DNA of 37,885 bases, taken from the NCBI RefSeq assembly GCF_900111945.1, contig NZ_FOYO01000001.1, positions 1 through 37,885 of the forward strand, in the 5' to 3' direction. How positions within the stretch are numbered: the first letter of the stretch is position 1; each line of letters opens with the position of its first letter. The DNA comes from Litoreibacter janthinus. GTDB lineage: Bacteria; Pseudomonadota; Alphaproteobacteria; Rhodobacterales; Rhodobacteraceae. The notes below the pieces were generated by a model. The model was not told where the DNA came from. It did no database searches and worked only from the letters and a program-made list of their open reading frames with translations. The position numbers and the translations under genes were made by a program. Below, in pieces: positions 8,705 to 17,258 of the stretch.

Positions 8705-9630
8705 TGGCTGTTCTACTTCTTGCAGAAATCACCGATGGCCAGTTGGCCATGGATGCCACCGCGAAAGCCGTAACTGCGGCAAAACCGCTGGGCGACATCA
8801 CTGTGCTGTGCTGCGGCGCGACCTGTTCCGCTGCTGCCACGGAAGCTGCGACCATCGAAGGCGTAGCCAAAGTGCTTTGCGCTGAGCATGATCTTTATGG
8901 CCACCGTCTCGCTGAACCTGCTGCCGATCTGGTGGTTAGCCTTGCCGGCGATTACTCGCACATCGTTGCACCTGCCACGACCGACGCGAAAAACCTGATG
9001 CCACGTATAGCAGCATTGTTGGACGTAATGGTCATCTCTGACATTACAGCTGTAATCGACGCCGACACGTTCGAGCGTCCGATCTATGCGGGCAACGCAC
9101 TGCAAACTGTCAAATCCTCCGACGCGACGAAGGTTATCTCGGTGCGCGGTTCGGTCTTTGACGCGGCTGGCACTGGTGGCTCCGCTTCTGTTGAAAATAT
9201 CGGCGCTGCTGCCGATCCCGGGTTGTCGTCTTGGATTGAGGACAAGGTTGCCGAGTCCGACCGTCCAGAGCTGACATCTGCCGGTATCGTTGTGTCCGGC
9301 GGGCGTGGCGTTGGTTCGGAGGACGATTTCGCTTTGATCGAGAAGCTGGCAGATAAGCTTGGCGCAGCAGTGGGTGCATCCCGTGCGGCTGTAGACAGTG
9401 GCTACGCCCCAAATGACTGGCAAGTCGGACAAACCGGAAAAGTGGTTGCTCCTGATCTATATATTGCCGTGGGGATTTCGGGCGCCATCCAGCACTTGGC
9501 TGGAATGAAGGACTCCAAAGTCATCGTAGCGATCAACAAGGACGAGGAAGCTCCGATTTTCCAAGTTGCGGACTATGGTCTGGTTGCAGACTTGTTCGAA
9601 GCCGTACCGGCATTGATCGACGCTCTTTAA
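8704..9630 (+). CDS. etfA: Electron transfer flavoprotein subunit alpha
   Basis: EtfA binds the redox FAD of ETF. The 308-residue product begins [14 protein letters not shown]. Its C-terminal FAD domain shows [12 protein letters not shown] (about 198-209), [18 protein letters not shown] and then [20 protein letters not shown]. These are the canonical FAD-contacting loops of EtfA. Length and domain order are standard. The start overlaps the etfB stop by one base. A strong terminator lies 21 bases after the stop, so the unit ends here. Likely client dehydrogenases in this window include the methylsuccinyl-CoA dehydrogenase at 20336-22027. Confidence 0.97.
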   Translation: MAVLLLAEITDGQLAMDATAKAVTAAKPLGDITVLCCGATCSAAATEAATIEGVAKVLCAEHDLYGHRLAEPAADLVVSLAGDYSHIVAPATTDAKNLMPRIAALLDVMVISDITAVIDADTFERPIYAGNALQTVKSSDATKVISVRGSVFDAAGTGGSASVENIGAAADPGLSSWIEDKVAESDRPELTSAGIVVSGGRGVGSEDDFALIEKLADKLGAAVGASRAAVDSGYAPNDWQVGQTGKVVAPDLYIAVGISGAIQHLAGMKDSKVIVAINKDEEAPIFQVADYGLVADLFEAVPALIDAL

Positions 9631-9651
9631 GCGTCGTTGCTAAATAATTGG

Positions 9652-9683
9652 AAAGGGCTCGCCAAAAGCGAGCCCTTTTTTTT
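9652..9683 (+). terminator. Rho-independent terminator after etfA
   Basis: There is a perfect 11-base-pair stem (9652-9662 with 9668-9678), a CAAAA loop and a run of eight T (9676-9683). On the opposite strand only three T follow the stem, so it should mainly stop transcription from etfBA and not that of the convergent gene ending at 9688. Confidence 0.93.
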
Positions 9684-9687
9684 GTGA

Positions 9688-10494
9688 CTACAGCACTTTG
9701 AGCAGTCGATCAGCGATCTTGCGATGCGTCGAGGGCCCTATCATTTCTTGCGCGCTAGGGGCCTCCATCGCACTGTAGACCATCCCATCAACTTGCCCCC
9801 GCTCATGCGCGATATCGACTTCAACAATTTTCTCCACAAGCCCTTCGAGACGACCAATCAGCGGAGCGTCCAGAAATAGCGGCTCCGCCCCCAAATCGGC
9901 CGAGGAGGCAATCGCGGGTTGTGGCTCTCGCAACCAGAGCAGAATGCAGCGGCCGTTGATCTGTCGCAGCATCAACTCCATCCGAGCGCCCCAGGCGGCA
10001 CGCAACTCCATCTCGATCGCAGCAAATCGCTGTGGTGAAACAGCCTTCAGAGTCGTGAGCATGTGTCGCGTGAAGGAAAATTCGCTAAAATCGACTTCTC
10101 GATAAATTGACTTCAACAAAGTCGACGCCTTGAGAAAGCGATCATTGCGCCTTGCATGGACAGAATAGAACCGGTTCGACATGTTCTGCGCGCCCATCAC
10201 TTGGATGATGGTGGCCTTTGATCGGTTGCAAAGCGCCATCAACGACGGATCGTGCACAAACGCATCAACGCCAGCGTTTACCGCGCTGAAGTTTGCGCAG
10301 GGGATACCTTTGGCATTCTCCACCAGTTCGACGAACGGCTTCTCCACAAACTTTCCATAGGTTTCGCTACCTCCGATAAACGAAAAATAGTCCTTTTTCA
10401 GACTCCGCCTCGGCCCGCGAAACAAGAGTTTCGATTGGCCGTAGCGGCATTGATTGTAGTTTAAAGGACTTGCATCCACTCTTTCATAGGCCAT
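9688..10494 (-). CDS. DUF6473 family protein, function unknown
   Basis: This 268-residue soluble protein has no signal peptide or membrane helix. Conserved-looking blocks are YNQCRYGQSKLLFRGPRR (near residue 13), FIGGSETYGKF (39-49), NAGVDAF, QVMGAQNMSNRFYSVHARRNDRF (about 98-120) and FSFTRHML. They match an uncharacterised family frequent in Rhodobacteraceae (DUF6473 by my recollection). The GGSETYGKF block followed by a NAGVDAF block recalls the arrangement of SGNH/GDSL-type folds, but I see no convincing catalytic triad and do not assign a reaction. The ATG at 10494 has GAGG 7 bases upstream. The gene converges with etfA and is divergent from hbd. Confidence 0.6.
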   Translation of the reverse strand: MAYERVDASPLNYNQCRYGQSKLLFRGPRRSLKKDYFSFIGGSETYGKFVEKPFVELVENAKGIPCANFSAVNAGVDAFVHDPSLMALCNRSKATIIQVMGAQNMSNRFYSVHARRNDRFLKASTLLKSIYREVDFSEFSFTRHMLTTLKAVSPQRFAAIEMELRAAWGARMELMLRQINGRCILLWLREPQPAIASSADLGAEPLFLDAPLIGRLEGLVEKIVEVDIAHERGQVDGMVYSAMEAPSAQEMIGPSTHRKIADRLLKVL

Positions 10495-10653
10495 TGCCCC
10501 ACCTCAATTTCGACTCACCCAACGCTACTTTTGCAGGTGCTGCTTGCCAAAAAGCTAAAGTGTTAATTTCTGTAAACTTTTAGACGCCAGCCGCACTTGC
10601 ACGCCACCCTCGCCACGGCCTATCTTGACCGAGACCCGATGGAGTATGCGGAT

Positions 10654-11529
10654 ATGGAAATCTCGAAAGTTGGCGTGGTTGGCGCAGGCCAGATGGGCAA
10701 TGGCATTGCCCATGTATTGGCGCTCGCGGGTTACAAAGTGCTGATGAACGATATCTCTCAAGACAATCTGGACAAGGCCATTGAGATCATTCAAGGCAAT
10801 CTCGATCGCCAAGTCAGCCGTGAAAAAATCACTGCAGAAGAACGCGATGCAGCGATGGCCAATATCTCGACGACGCTGACTTTGACCGATTTAGGTCCGT
10901 CCGACCTAATCATAGAAGCAGCCACCGAACGCGAGACCGTAAAGAGCGCGATTTTCGAAGACCTTCAGCCGCATCTTTTGCCGCATACGATCCTGACATC
11001 GAACACGTCGTCGATCTCCATCACACGACTGGCTTCTCGCACCGACAGGCCTGAAAAATTCATGGGCTTCCACTTCATGAATCCGGTTCCGATCATGCAG
11101 CTTGTGGAACTGATCCGCGGCATCGCAACCGACAAGGATACCTATAAAGCGTGTTTAGCTGTGGTTGAAAAGCTGGGCAAAACCGCTGCAAGCGCTGAGG
11201 ATTTCCCAGCTTTCATAGTGAACCGCATTTTGATGCCGATGATTAACGAAGCCGTCTACACCCTTTACGAAGGCGTCGGCTCTGTAAAATCAATCGACGA
11301 GTCCCTCAAACTGGGCGCCAATCACCCGATGGGGCCTTTGGAGCTTGCGGACTTTATCGGCCTCGATACCTGCTTGGCGATCATGAACGTGTTGCATGAC
11401 GGACTGGCAGATACGAAATACCGCCCCTGCCCTCTTTTGACGAAATATGTGGAGGCCGGATGGCTCGGCCGCAAGTCACAGCGTGGCTTCTACGACTACC
11501 GGCAAGACCCGCCAGTCCCGACACGCTAA
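10654..11529 (+). CDS. hbd: 3-hydroxybutyryl-CoA dehydrogenase
   Basis: Hbd is an NAD(P)-dependent 3-hydroxyacyl-CoA dehydrogenase of C4 metabolism (butyrate, polyhydroxybutyrate and acetoacetyl-CoA interconversion). The 291-residue product has the Rossmann motif VGAGQMGNG (9-17). The catalytic His140 sits in HFMNPVPIM with Asn143, Ser119 lies in SNTSS, and the C-terminal domain shows GANHPMGPLELADFIGLD. I chose ATG 10654 because it has GGAG 9 bases upstream and gives the usual family N-terminus and length. A TTG at 10597 and an ATG at 10639 are in frame but add residues that do not look conserved. It converges with the acyltransferase gene, only 5 bases away. Confidence 0.95.
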   Translation: MEISKVGVVGAGQMGNGIAHVLALAGYKVLMNDISQDNLDKAIEIIQGNLDRQVSREKITAEERDAAMANISTTLTLTDLGPSDLIIEAATERETVKSAIFEDLQPHLLPHTILTSNTSSISITRLASRTDRPEKFMGFHFMNPVPIMQLVELIRGIATDKDTYKACLAVVEKLGKTAASAEDFPAFIVNRILMPMINEAVYTLYEGVGSVKSIDESLKLGANHPMGPLELADFIGLDTCLAIMNVLHDGLADTKYRPCPLLTKYVEAGWLGRKSQRGFYDYRQDPPVPTR

Positions 11530-11534
11530 ACCGG

Positions 11535-12428
11535 CTATTTCTTGGCCTGCGCCTTAAGCGACAGAGTCTTTTCGCGCAGCCACGCAACAAATCCACGCGG
11601 ATTGCTGGACCAATTCTTGATCTCTTCAGGGTCAATCGCCTCGCCGACGATCGGGGCCTGAGGTTTATAAAGCGCGTGGCGCACTTCATAGATCAAGAGC
11701 CCCTGCCTCAAGGTTGCAGATATGCGGTTGGCTATCTGGTAAGCGCGCGAATTCTGCCCCGGGAAATAGATTGGAACGACCTTAGCACCGGACCTATGGA
11801 TCATCTTCGCTGTGAACGGATTCCACTCGGCTTCTATGGCAGGGCCAAAGGCCGTCTCAGACGTTGCCACGACCCCGGAAGGGAATAGAACAATCGCACC
11901 GCCCTCTTTCAAATGCTCCATTGCTTTACGCCGCATCTCTAAATTCTGCTGAAGCGCGTCTTCTTCATGCGGAAACGGGACGGGGATCATGAACATGTCG
12001 ATCGCATTCACACCGGTGAGCAACGACCGCGTCAGAATTTTATAGTCGGTGCGCACGCGACCTATCAGGTCGGCAAGAACCATCCCATCGACCAAACCGT
12101 GCGGATGGTTCGCAACAAATATGACGGGTCCATCCTTAGGAATATTGTCGATCTGCTCTTGAGGAGTCTGAAGCTCAATGCCCATGACATCCAAAGCATC
12201 GCGCCAGAACCCCTGACCGAACCTTACACCACCCCGCTCGAACTTTCGGATCAAGTAGAGCAAATGGAGCTTGCCGGTGATGAGCTCCATCACGCGGATG
12301 GTGTTGGCTTTCCACGGGTTGGTGAAAGTATTGGCGTAAGACAGGTTACGCTTGTCATACGCGACATATTCCGGGTGGTCGTAGGGAAGATCCTCGGTCC
12401 TAGGAGGGTCTTGCGGCGCGTCATTCAT
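11535..12428 (-). CDS. Lysophospholipid acyltransferase family (PlsC-like) protein
   Basis: This membrane-associated 1-acyl-glycerol-3-phosphate-type acyltransferase has 297 residues. The acceptor/catalytic block is NHPHGLVDG (107-115), giving H-x5-D rather than the usual H-x4-D. This variant occurs in hemolysin-related/OlsA-like acyltransferases that have NHPxGxxDG. Further family blocks are FPSGVVATS and PIYFPGQNSRAYQI. The substrate (phospholipid or ornithine-lipid precursor) cannot be decided. I chose the ATG at 12428 with GGGG 6 bases upstream. A TTG at 12446 would overlap the HPr stop by 4 bases. It is the last gene of the chvI-chvG-hprK-rapZ-EIIAMan-ptsH unit, which is unusual company for a lipid enzyme. 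Confidence 0.85.
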   Translation of the reverse strand: MNDAPQDPPRTEDLPYDHPEYVAYDKRNLSYANTFTNPWKANTIRVMELITGKLHLLYLIRKFERGGVRFGQGFWRDALDVMGIELQTPQEQIDNIPKDGPVIFVANHPHGLVDGMVLADLIGRVRTDYKILTRSLLTGVNAIDMFMIPVPFPHEEDALQQNLEMRRKAMEHLKEGGAIVLFPSGVVATSETAFGPAIEAEWNPFTAKMIHRSGAKVVPIYFPGQNSRAYQIANRISATLRQGLLIYEVRHALYKPQAPIVGEAIDPEEIKNWSSNPRGFVAWLREKTLSLKAQAKK

Positions 12429-12442
12429 ATCCAGCCCCGCAT

Positions 12443-12718
12443 TCAAATACCTTCCCCGAACTTGTCTGCTACCAAAGCTTCTAGCGCCTTCATGGCCGCT
12501 TCTGCGTCGGCCCCGCTGATACGAACGTCGATGGATGTCCCACGTGACGCCGCCAGCATCAACAGTCCCATAATGCTGTCGCCGGACACATCCATACCGT
12601 CCTTGGACACAGTAACCCGCGCATCGAAATCTTCGGTCACTTCCACAAACTTGGCGCTTGCACGCGCGTGAAGGCCCTTCTCGTTGACGATGTTAAGAGT
12701 GCGTTCAATCATCGTCAT
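12443..12718 (-). CDS. ptsH: Phosphocarrier protein HPr (incomplete/regulatory PTS)
   Basis: HPr relays phosphate from enzyme I to EIIA proteins. The 91-residue protein has the active-site histidine His17 in GLHARAS and the regulatory serine Ser48 in GDSIMGLLML, the target of HPr kinase. An HprK gene lies two genes upstream. No sugar permease (EIIB/C) is encoded here, so it belongs to the regulatory PTS typical of alphaproteobacteria. The start ATG overlaps the EIIAMan stop by 4 bases (ATGA). Confidence 0.95.
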   Translation of the reverse strand: MTMIERTLNIVNEKGLHARASAKFVEVTEDFDARVTVSKDGMDVSGDSIMGLLMLAASRGTSIDVRISGADAEAAMKALEALVADKFGEGI

Positions 12719-13104
12719 TGAGGTCCGTCAAAACTGTTAATGTACTTTCGACCCGCTTCTTTGGCGAGGTCCACAGCATCTCCGACCTCATAGCTGCGAG
12801 ACTTGGCGAGCTTGATCAGCATGGGAAGATTAGCCCCATACAAAATTCTACGATTACCGGGGCTGCACGCCAAGAGCGAAAGGTTTGACGGCGACCCGCC
12901 GAACATGTCGGTCACGACAACAACGCCGTTGCCCTCATCCACGCTGTCAGCAGCTTCACAAATTTCTGCTTGTTTGAGGCTGCGGTCGTGAGATTCTTCG
13001 ATCGTAATTGCCCGAATTCCGGTTTGCTTACCGACCACATGTTCGACCGCCGACAAGTATTCCCTTGCCAGCCCGCCATGTGCGACGATGACTATTCCAA
13101 TCAC
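12715..13104 (-). CDS. PTS EIIA component, mannose family (regulatory)
   Basis: This 129-residue EIIA of the mannose/fructose type is the terminal phosphate acceptor of the regulatory PTS. The phosphorylated histidine is His9 in VIVAHGG, and the second conserved block is VTDMFGGSPSN (about 64-74). Homologues in rhizobia and Brucella are called ManX or PtsM. The start is GTG at 13104, 16 bases after the rapZ stop, with only a weak Shine-Dalgarno site. It is translationally coupled to ptsH. No EIIB/C partner is present, so it probably signals instead of transporting. Confidence 0.92.
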   Translation of the reverse strand: MIGIVIVAHGGLAREYLSAVEHVVGKQTGIRAITIEESHDRSLKQAEICEAADSVDEGNGVVVVTDMFGGSPSNLSLLACSPGNRRILYGANLPMLIKLAKSRSYEVGDAVDLAKEAGRKYINSFDGPQ

Positions 13105-13120
13105 CCGACAAACATCCCGT

Positions 13121-14023
13121 TCAAGTGCCCCCGACGCCAGGCTTGGCCCGGCGCTCCATTTCCCGATGCCTTATAGACACTTGCCAACCCTTATTTGCAA
13201 GGGCCTTGCCCATCATTTCCGCCACGGCAACCGAACGATGTTGGCCACCTGTGCAGCCCAACCCTATCGTGAGATAGGATTTCCCTTCGTCATGAAACGC
13301 AGGGAGGAGCAGAACTGAAAGATCGATGATCTTCTCAAAGAACGGGTGAAAACGGTCATCCGCCGTCACATAGTCCTCAACTTTTTTGTCAGTTCCAGTC
13401 AAACCACGTAGTTCGGGTTCCCAATGCGGATTGCGGAGAAACCGGCAGTCAAACACCATATCAACGCCATGTGGCACCCCTCGTTTATAAGAAAACGAGT
13501 TGAGCAATACTGACAACCCCGAATAGCCTGGTGATGCAAACAGCTTCGTCACTTCATCACGTAATTCATGTGGTGATAGATCTGACGTATCGACGACCGC
13601 ATCACTACGCGACTGGATCGCGACAAGCAGCTCGCGCTCGCGCCGCATCCCTTCCTGTAGGCTCTCATTTGGCGCCATTGGATGCGGCCTACGGGTTTCA
13701 GAGTAACGCCTGATCAAAACATCTTCGCGCGCATTGAGGTAAAGCAGGCTTACTTCCGCGTCGGTCCGTTTCTGCAACGTATCCACGAGCTTTATCAACG
13801 CCTTGGTTGTAAAGTCCCTGTTTCGCACATCCACACCGAGTGCGATTGAACGCTCGAGCGGCGGACCATCGAGAAGCCTCGGGATCAATGACAAAGGAAG
13901 GTTGTCGATGGCCTCGAAACCCAAATCCTCAAGTGCGTTGATAGCCGTGCTACGACCAGCGCCAGATGGGCCAGTTACAATTACAATTTGGTGTGGATTG
14001 GTCCTAAGGCGTTCTTTGGTCAT
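13121..14023 (-). CDS. rapZ: RNase adapter protein RapZ (YvcJ family nucleotide-binding protein)
   Basis: In E. coli RapZ guides the sRNA GlmZ to RNase E and senses glucosamine-6-phosphate; in other phyla the role is less clear. The 300-residue protein has the Walker A GPSGAGRST (18-26), the DNLP block (about 39-42), and the C-terminal block GLGCTGGQHRSVAVAE (about 255-270), all family hallmarks. It overlaps the hprK stop by 4 bases, so it is co-translated inside the regulatory PTS operon. That position supports a link between RapZ and PTS signalling in this organism; the link itself is inference. Confidence 0.95.
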   Translation of the reverse strand: MTKERLRTNPHQIVIVTGPSGAGRSTAINALEDLGFEAIDNLPLSLIPRLLDGPPLERSIALGVDVRNRDFTTKALIKLVDTLQKRTDAEVSLLYLNAREDVLIRRYSETRRPHPMAPNESLQEGMRRERELLVAIQSRSDAVVDTSDLSPHELRDEVTKLFASPGYSGLSVLLNSFSYKRGVPHGVDMVFDCRFLRNPHWEPELRGLTGTDKKVEDYVTADDRFHPFFEKIIDLSVLLLPAFHDEGKSYLTIGLGCTGGQHRSVAVAEMMGKALANKGWQVSIRHREMERRAKPGVGGT

Positions 14024-14469
14024 TTTTCCATAGAAGCGTGAAAACCATACTTAAGAAAGTGCAAAAGCGCTGCTGGCAGGTGTGAAGACGTCACCATCTC
14101 GAGAAGCGGAACGACATGTTGCCCAATTCGAACACTGTTCTCCACTGGCATCCGATCGTCTGTCACTTTGTCTAGGTCTATCACGGCAAGAAGCTTGGTG
14201 GGCCCTACACACGGAGCTGCGAGTATCCCCAAGCCGCGCGCTTCAATCGCCTCGGGCAGGGAGGCGGGGCGTGAGGCGATCGGGGCATCAGGGGTTTCCG
14301 AGAGATCGCACCGATCGTCTGCCACCAAATCTGCGCCTAGAGCCAGAAGTTGCAAAGCCAAAGCTGATTTTCCTGAGCCTGACGCTCCGATGATTAATAA
14401 TCCACGGCCTTCCACAGAGACGCAGGAAGCATGCACTTGGCACGGGAGGTTGAAGTAGTCAGTGAGCAT
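14020..14469 (-). CDS. hprK: HPr kinase/phosphorylase, short alphaproteobacterial form
   Basis: HprK phosphorylates HPr on its regulatory serine. At 149 residues it holds only the catalytic domain, as is usual in alphaproteobacteria; the N-terminal domain of Gram-positive HprK (about 130 residues) is absent. The P-loop is GASGSGKS (28-35), followed by VADDRCDL (49-56) and the HprK signature EARGLGIL. The target HPr in the same operon keeps Ser48. The gene is 55 bases downstream of chvG and overlaps rapZ by 4 bases. Confidence 0.93.
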   Translation of the reverse strand: MLTDYFNLPCQVHASCVSVEGRGLLIIGASGSGKSALALQLLALGADLVADDRCDLSETPDAPIASRPASLPEAIEARGLGILAAPCVGPTKLLAVIDLDKVTDDRMPVENSVRIGQHVVPLLEMVTSSHLPAALLHFLKYGFHASMEK

Positions 14470-14524
14470 TTAGGCACGCTAGGCTCAAACGAAACGCTGT
14501 CCCAGCCGAATATCCATCAAGCGC

Positions 14525-16243
14525 TTAGGTAGGCAGGCCGACGACAAAGCGTGCGCCAAGGGGTTCGGACGTTACATCCGCATCCGTCGGTCGAATATTC
14601 TCGGCCCAGATTACTCCGCCATGCGCCTCGATAATCTGTTTGGAGATCGCCAAGCCCAGACCAGAATGATTGCCGAACTGACGTTCAGGGCGTTCTGAAT
14701 AGAAGCGGTTGAACACTTTGTTCAAGGCCTGCTCGGGAATACCAGGGCCAGTATCTTCAACGACTACAAGAACGCGATTATCACGACGGCGCGCCCAAAT
14801 GCGGACCGCATCGCCTTCTTCACAGAAGGAAGTCGCATTGGTGATCAGGTTCACGAAGACCTGCGCCAGCCTTGCTTCCAAACCGTGGATGATGATCGGC
14901 TCATTTGGAACATCCATAATAAATTCGACGCCATTCTCGGCGGCCTGCTGGCCCAAATATTCGGTCAGATTATGGATCATTCGCATCAGGTCAAACGGCT
15001 CTTCGTCCTCTTTGACCAATTCGCTGTCGAGACGGGAGGCGTTGGAAATATCGCTAACCAAGCGATCAAGACGCCGAACATCATGTTCGATCACATCGAG
15101 AAGTCGACCACGCTGTTCGTCGGTTTTTGCGACATGCAGCGTGCCGACTGCCGAGCGCAAAGACGCCAGCGGGTTCTTGATTTCATGGGCGACATCGGCG
15201 GCGAACTGTTCGTTCGCGTCAATGCGCTCGTACAATGCGGACACCATCCCTCGCATCGCACCAGACAGGCGGCCGATCTCATCCGGCCGGGCTGTAAGAT
15301 CTGGGATGCGAACGCGGCTCGGGCTGACTTTACGCGCGTTTTTGTCTTGGCCCAGCTCGGCTGCCGCTGCGAGATCTGACAATGGATTCGCGATTGTAGA
15401 AGCAAGCACGAGGCTCAATCCGATCGAAACCAGAATTGCTATAACAAACATCTGCAAAACCTGCTCACGCTCGCTGCGGACCAAATCGTCGATCTGACCT
15501 GCGACAGTTGACAATGCGATCACACCCAGGACTTGGCCATTACGCTCGATTGGCGTTGCAACCGAAAATATGCTTCCTCCGGCGCCGTCAAGGCCCGTCC
15601 GGATTTGGGTCTCCCCCGCCGCGGCACTAGCGAGCAGTTTGCGAGCTTCATCCTCGCCCGTCACGTTCGGCATTTGTTTTTGGTTAGAGCCGAATGCGCC
15701 GGAAATGCCTTCCCAGATGCTGTTCAGGAAACCTGTAATAATCGTGCCGTTCTTGTCGTTCAAGAGCTTCTCAGTACCAGGAAGAAGCGGGCGCTCTGTC
15801 CCGATGGTACTTGCCAGCAAGGCCTGGCTCGGCGAGAAAACAAAGACCTCGACCCCCGGTGCGATATCCAACGCACTGAGCGTCGCGGACGGATTTTCTA
15901 GGCCAGCCTCGTCGCCGTTGATTGCCAGCTGCGCTTCGAAAACGTCTGCTATCAGTTGCGCCTCAGAAACAAAGGCCACCTCTCGCTGCGCGACCAGACT
16001 GTCGCGAAACGGGTTGAGGAACAGAACGCCAGCAACCAATAGGACAAGCGCCAGAAGGTTGAAGGTAATAATTTTGCGCGCCAAGGGGGAGCGGTTCAGC
16101 GAAATCAGAGTTCGCTTCTCACGTCTGGTTCTAAGCTCTTGCTCGACGCCGTCTCCCGACTGCGTCCAATCCTCGCCCATGACCAGCTCTGCGTTTTTAG
16201 CAGGCCTAGAGTCCGCCACAGAAAACCTCGACACCAATGACAT
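14525..16243 (-). CDS. chvG: Sensor histidine kinase ChvG
   Basis: This is the membrane sensor of the ChvG/ChvI two-component system, which responds to acid or envelope stress in rhizobia and Brucella. The 572 residues are laid out as follows: basic cytoplasmic N-terminus, TM1 (about 59-77), periplasmic sensor domain (about 80-262), TM2 (264-285), HAMP, then the HisKA domain with the phosphorylated His353 in DVAHEIKNPLA. The ATPase domain follows with N box (LITNATSF), G1 (VEDTGPGIP) and G2 (SGLGLAI). It starts 2 bases after the chvI stop. Confidence 0.95.
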   Translation of the reverse strand: MSLVSRFSVADSRPAKNAELVMGEDWTQSGDGVEQELRTRREKRTLISLNRSPLARKIITFNLLALVLLVAGVLFLNPFRDSLVAQREVAFVSEAQLIADVFEAQLAINGDEAGLENPSATLSALDIAPGVEVFVFSPSQALLASTIGTERPLLPGTEKLLNDKNGTIITGFLNSIWEGISGAFGSNQKQMPNVTGEDEARKLLASAAAGETQIRTGLDGAGGSIFSVATPIERNGQVLGVIALSTVAGQIDDLVRSEREQVLQMFVIAILVSIGLSLVLASTIANPLSDLAAAAELGQDKNARKVSPSRVRIPDLTARPDEIGRLSGAMRGMVSALYERIDANEQFAADVAHEIKNPLASLRSAVGTLHVAKTDEQRGRLLDVIEHDVRRLDRLVSDISNASRLDSELVKEDEEPFDLMRMIHNLTEYLGQQAAENGVEFIMDVPNEPIIIHGLEARLAQVFVNLITNATSFCEEGDAVRIWARRRDNRVLVVVEDTGPGIPEQALNKVFNRFYSERPERQFGNHSGLGLAISKQIIEAHGGVIWAENIRPTDADVTSEPLGARFVVGLPT

Positions 16244-16245
16244 TG

Positions 16246-16947
16246 TTACTCTTCGTTATATCTGTAACCGATGCCGTAGAGTGTCTCAATCGCTGAGAAC
16301 TCATCGTCCGCCGTGCGCATCTTCTTGCGCAAGCGTTTGATGTGGCTGTCGATGGTCCGGTCATCAACATACACCTGATCGTCATAGGCCACATCCATCA
16401 GCTGGTCGCGGGACTTAACAAAACCAGGACGCTGCGCCAGTGCCTGCAAAAGCAGGAATTCGGTGACGGTCAGCGAGACATCGTTGCCTTTCCAAGTCAC
16501 GGTGTGACGAAGTGGATCCATCGTTAGATCGCCGCGCACCATCGTCTGCGCAACTTCGCCTTCGCCAGCGTCGTCTTTCGCAATCGCATCTTTGCGACGC
16601 AGGATAGCGCGAATTCGTTCGACCAGAAGGCGTTGTGAGAATGGCTTGCGCACATAGTCATCTGCGCCCATACGCAGTCCAAGAACCTCGTCAATCTCAT
16701 CATCCTTTGAAGTGAGGAAGATAACGGGAACTTCGGACTTCTGGCGCAAACGCTGCAGCAGATCCATGCCATCCATACGGGGCATCTTAATGTCCAATAC
16801 AGCCATGTCGGGCATTTTTCGGGTGAAAGCGTCCAGCGCACTTTGCCCGTCATTGTAAGTTTCTACCTCGAAGCCTTCGGCCTCAAGAGTCATTTGGACG
16901 GACGTCAGGATGTTCCTGTCGTCGTCCACCAACGCGATTTTTGACAT
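16246..16947 (-). CDS. chvI: Response regulator ChvI (OmpR family)
   Basis: This 233-residue DNA-binding response regulator is the partner of ChvG. The receiver domain carries the acidic pocket Asp8/Asp9 (VDDD), the phosphorylated Asp52 in [12 protein letters not shown], and the conserved Lys in YVRKPF. The winged-helix output domain (about 130-230) has [17 protein letters not shown] and [17 protein letters not shown] chose ATG 16947; a longer frame to 17103 adds a non-conserved basic stretch. It is the first gene of the operon and is divergent from pckA. Confidence 0.95.
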   Translation of the reverse strand: MSKIALVDDDRNILTSVQMTLEAEGFEVETYNDGQSALDAFTRKMPDMAVLDIKMPRMDGMDLLQRLRQKSEVPVIFLTSKDDEIDEVLGLRMGADDYVRKPFSQRLLVERIRAILRRKDAIAKDDAGEGEVAQTMVRGDLTMDPLRHTVTWKGNDVSLTVTEFLLLQALAQRPGFVKSRDQLMDVAYDDQVYVDDRTIDSHIKRLRKKMRTADDEFSAIETLYGIGYRYNEE

Positions 16948-17079
16948 TGGGGGTCCCTTTGTACTGCTCGTTGCTCTTGTTCTTTTTTTCTTACCATCGG
17001 GCCTCGGAGCAACAGAATCAACGAAATTGTGGCGAATCGGCTCTTCACCACCCGCATTTGGGCATTTCGGCCCTAATGT

Positions 17080-17108
17080 TTGACTAATTTGCCGCACATC
17101 CACCTAAT
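17080..17108 (+). promoter_or_regulatory. Probable pckA promoter in the 311-base chvI-pckA gap
   Basis: The gap 16948-17258 has no gene. On the plus strand it contains TTGACT (17080-17085), a 17-base spacer and CCTAAT (17103-17108), matching the sigma-70 consensus at 5 of 6 and 4 of 6 positions. Transcription would start near 17115 and give a leader of about 145 bases before pckA. On the minus strand I see only a weak TTGATT-like box for chvI. ChvI binding here is plausible but I cannot see a site. Confidence 0.5.
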
Positions 17109-17172
17109 GATAACGCTATCACGTCGTCTCCGACCGGTTTCCTCGCAAAACCGACGTGCTATACGAGAACCA

Positions 17173-17243
17173 GTTGCTCCGCCGGGGCAACCCCAGCGGA
17201 TACAGGACCCGCTCGGCACAAGGACAGGCGGGACTACTCCCGC
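17173..17243 (+). other. Two hairpins in the pckA leader
   Basis: The first hairpin pairs 17173-17180 with 17184-17191 (8 base pairs, one G-U, loop GCC). The second pairs GCGGG (17228-17232) with CCCGC (17239-17243) and ends just before the AGGAG ribosome site at 17247-17251. There is no T run, so they are not terminators. They could influence mRNA stability or translation. Confidence 0.4.
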
Positions 17244-17258
17244 AACAGGAGCAAACTC

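Noticed and set aside
15570..16340. Long plus-strand frame opposite chvG
   Set aside because: Mirror of a well-supported histidine kinase; composition is Ser/Arg-rich as expected for an antisense frame.
16948..17103. 52-residue N-terminal extension of chvI
   Set aside because: Response regulators of this family begin directly at the receiver domain ([10 protein letters not shown]); the extension is basic and lies in the promoter region.
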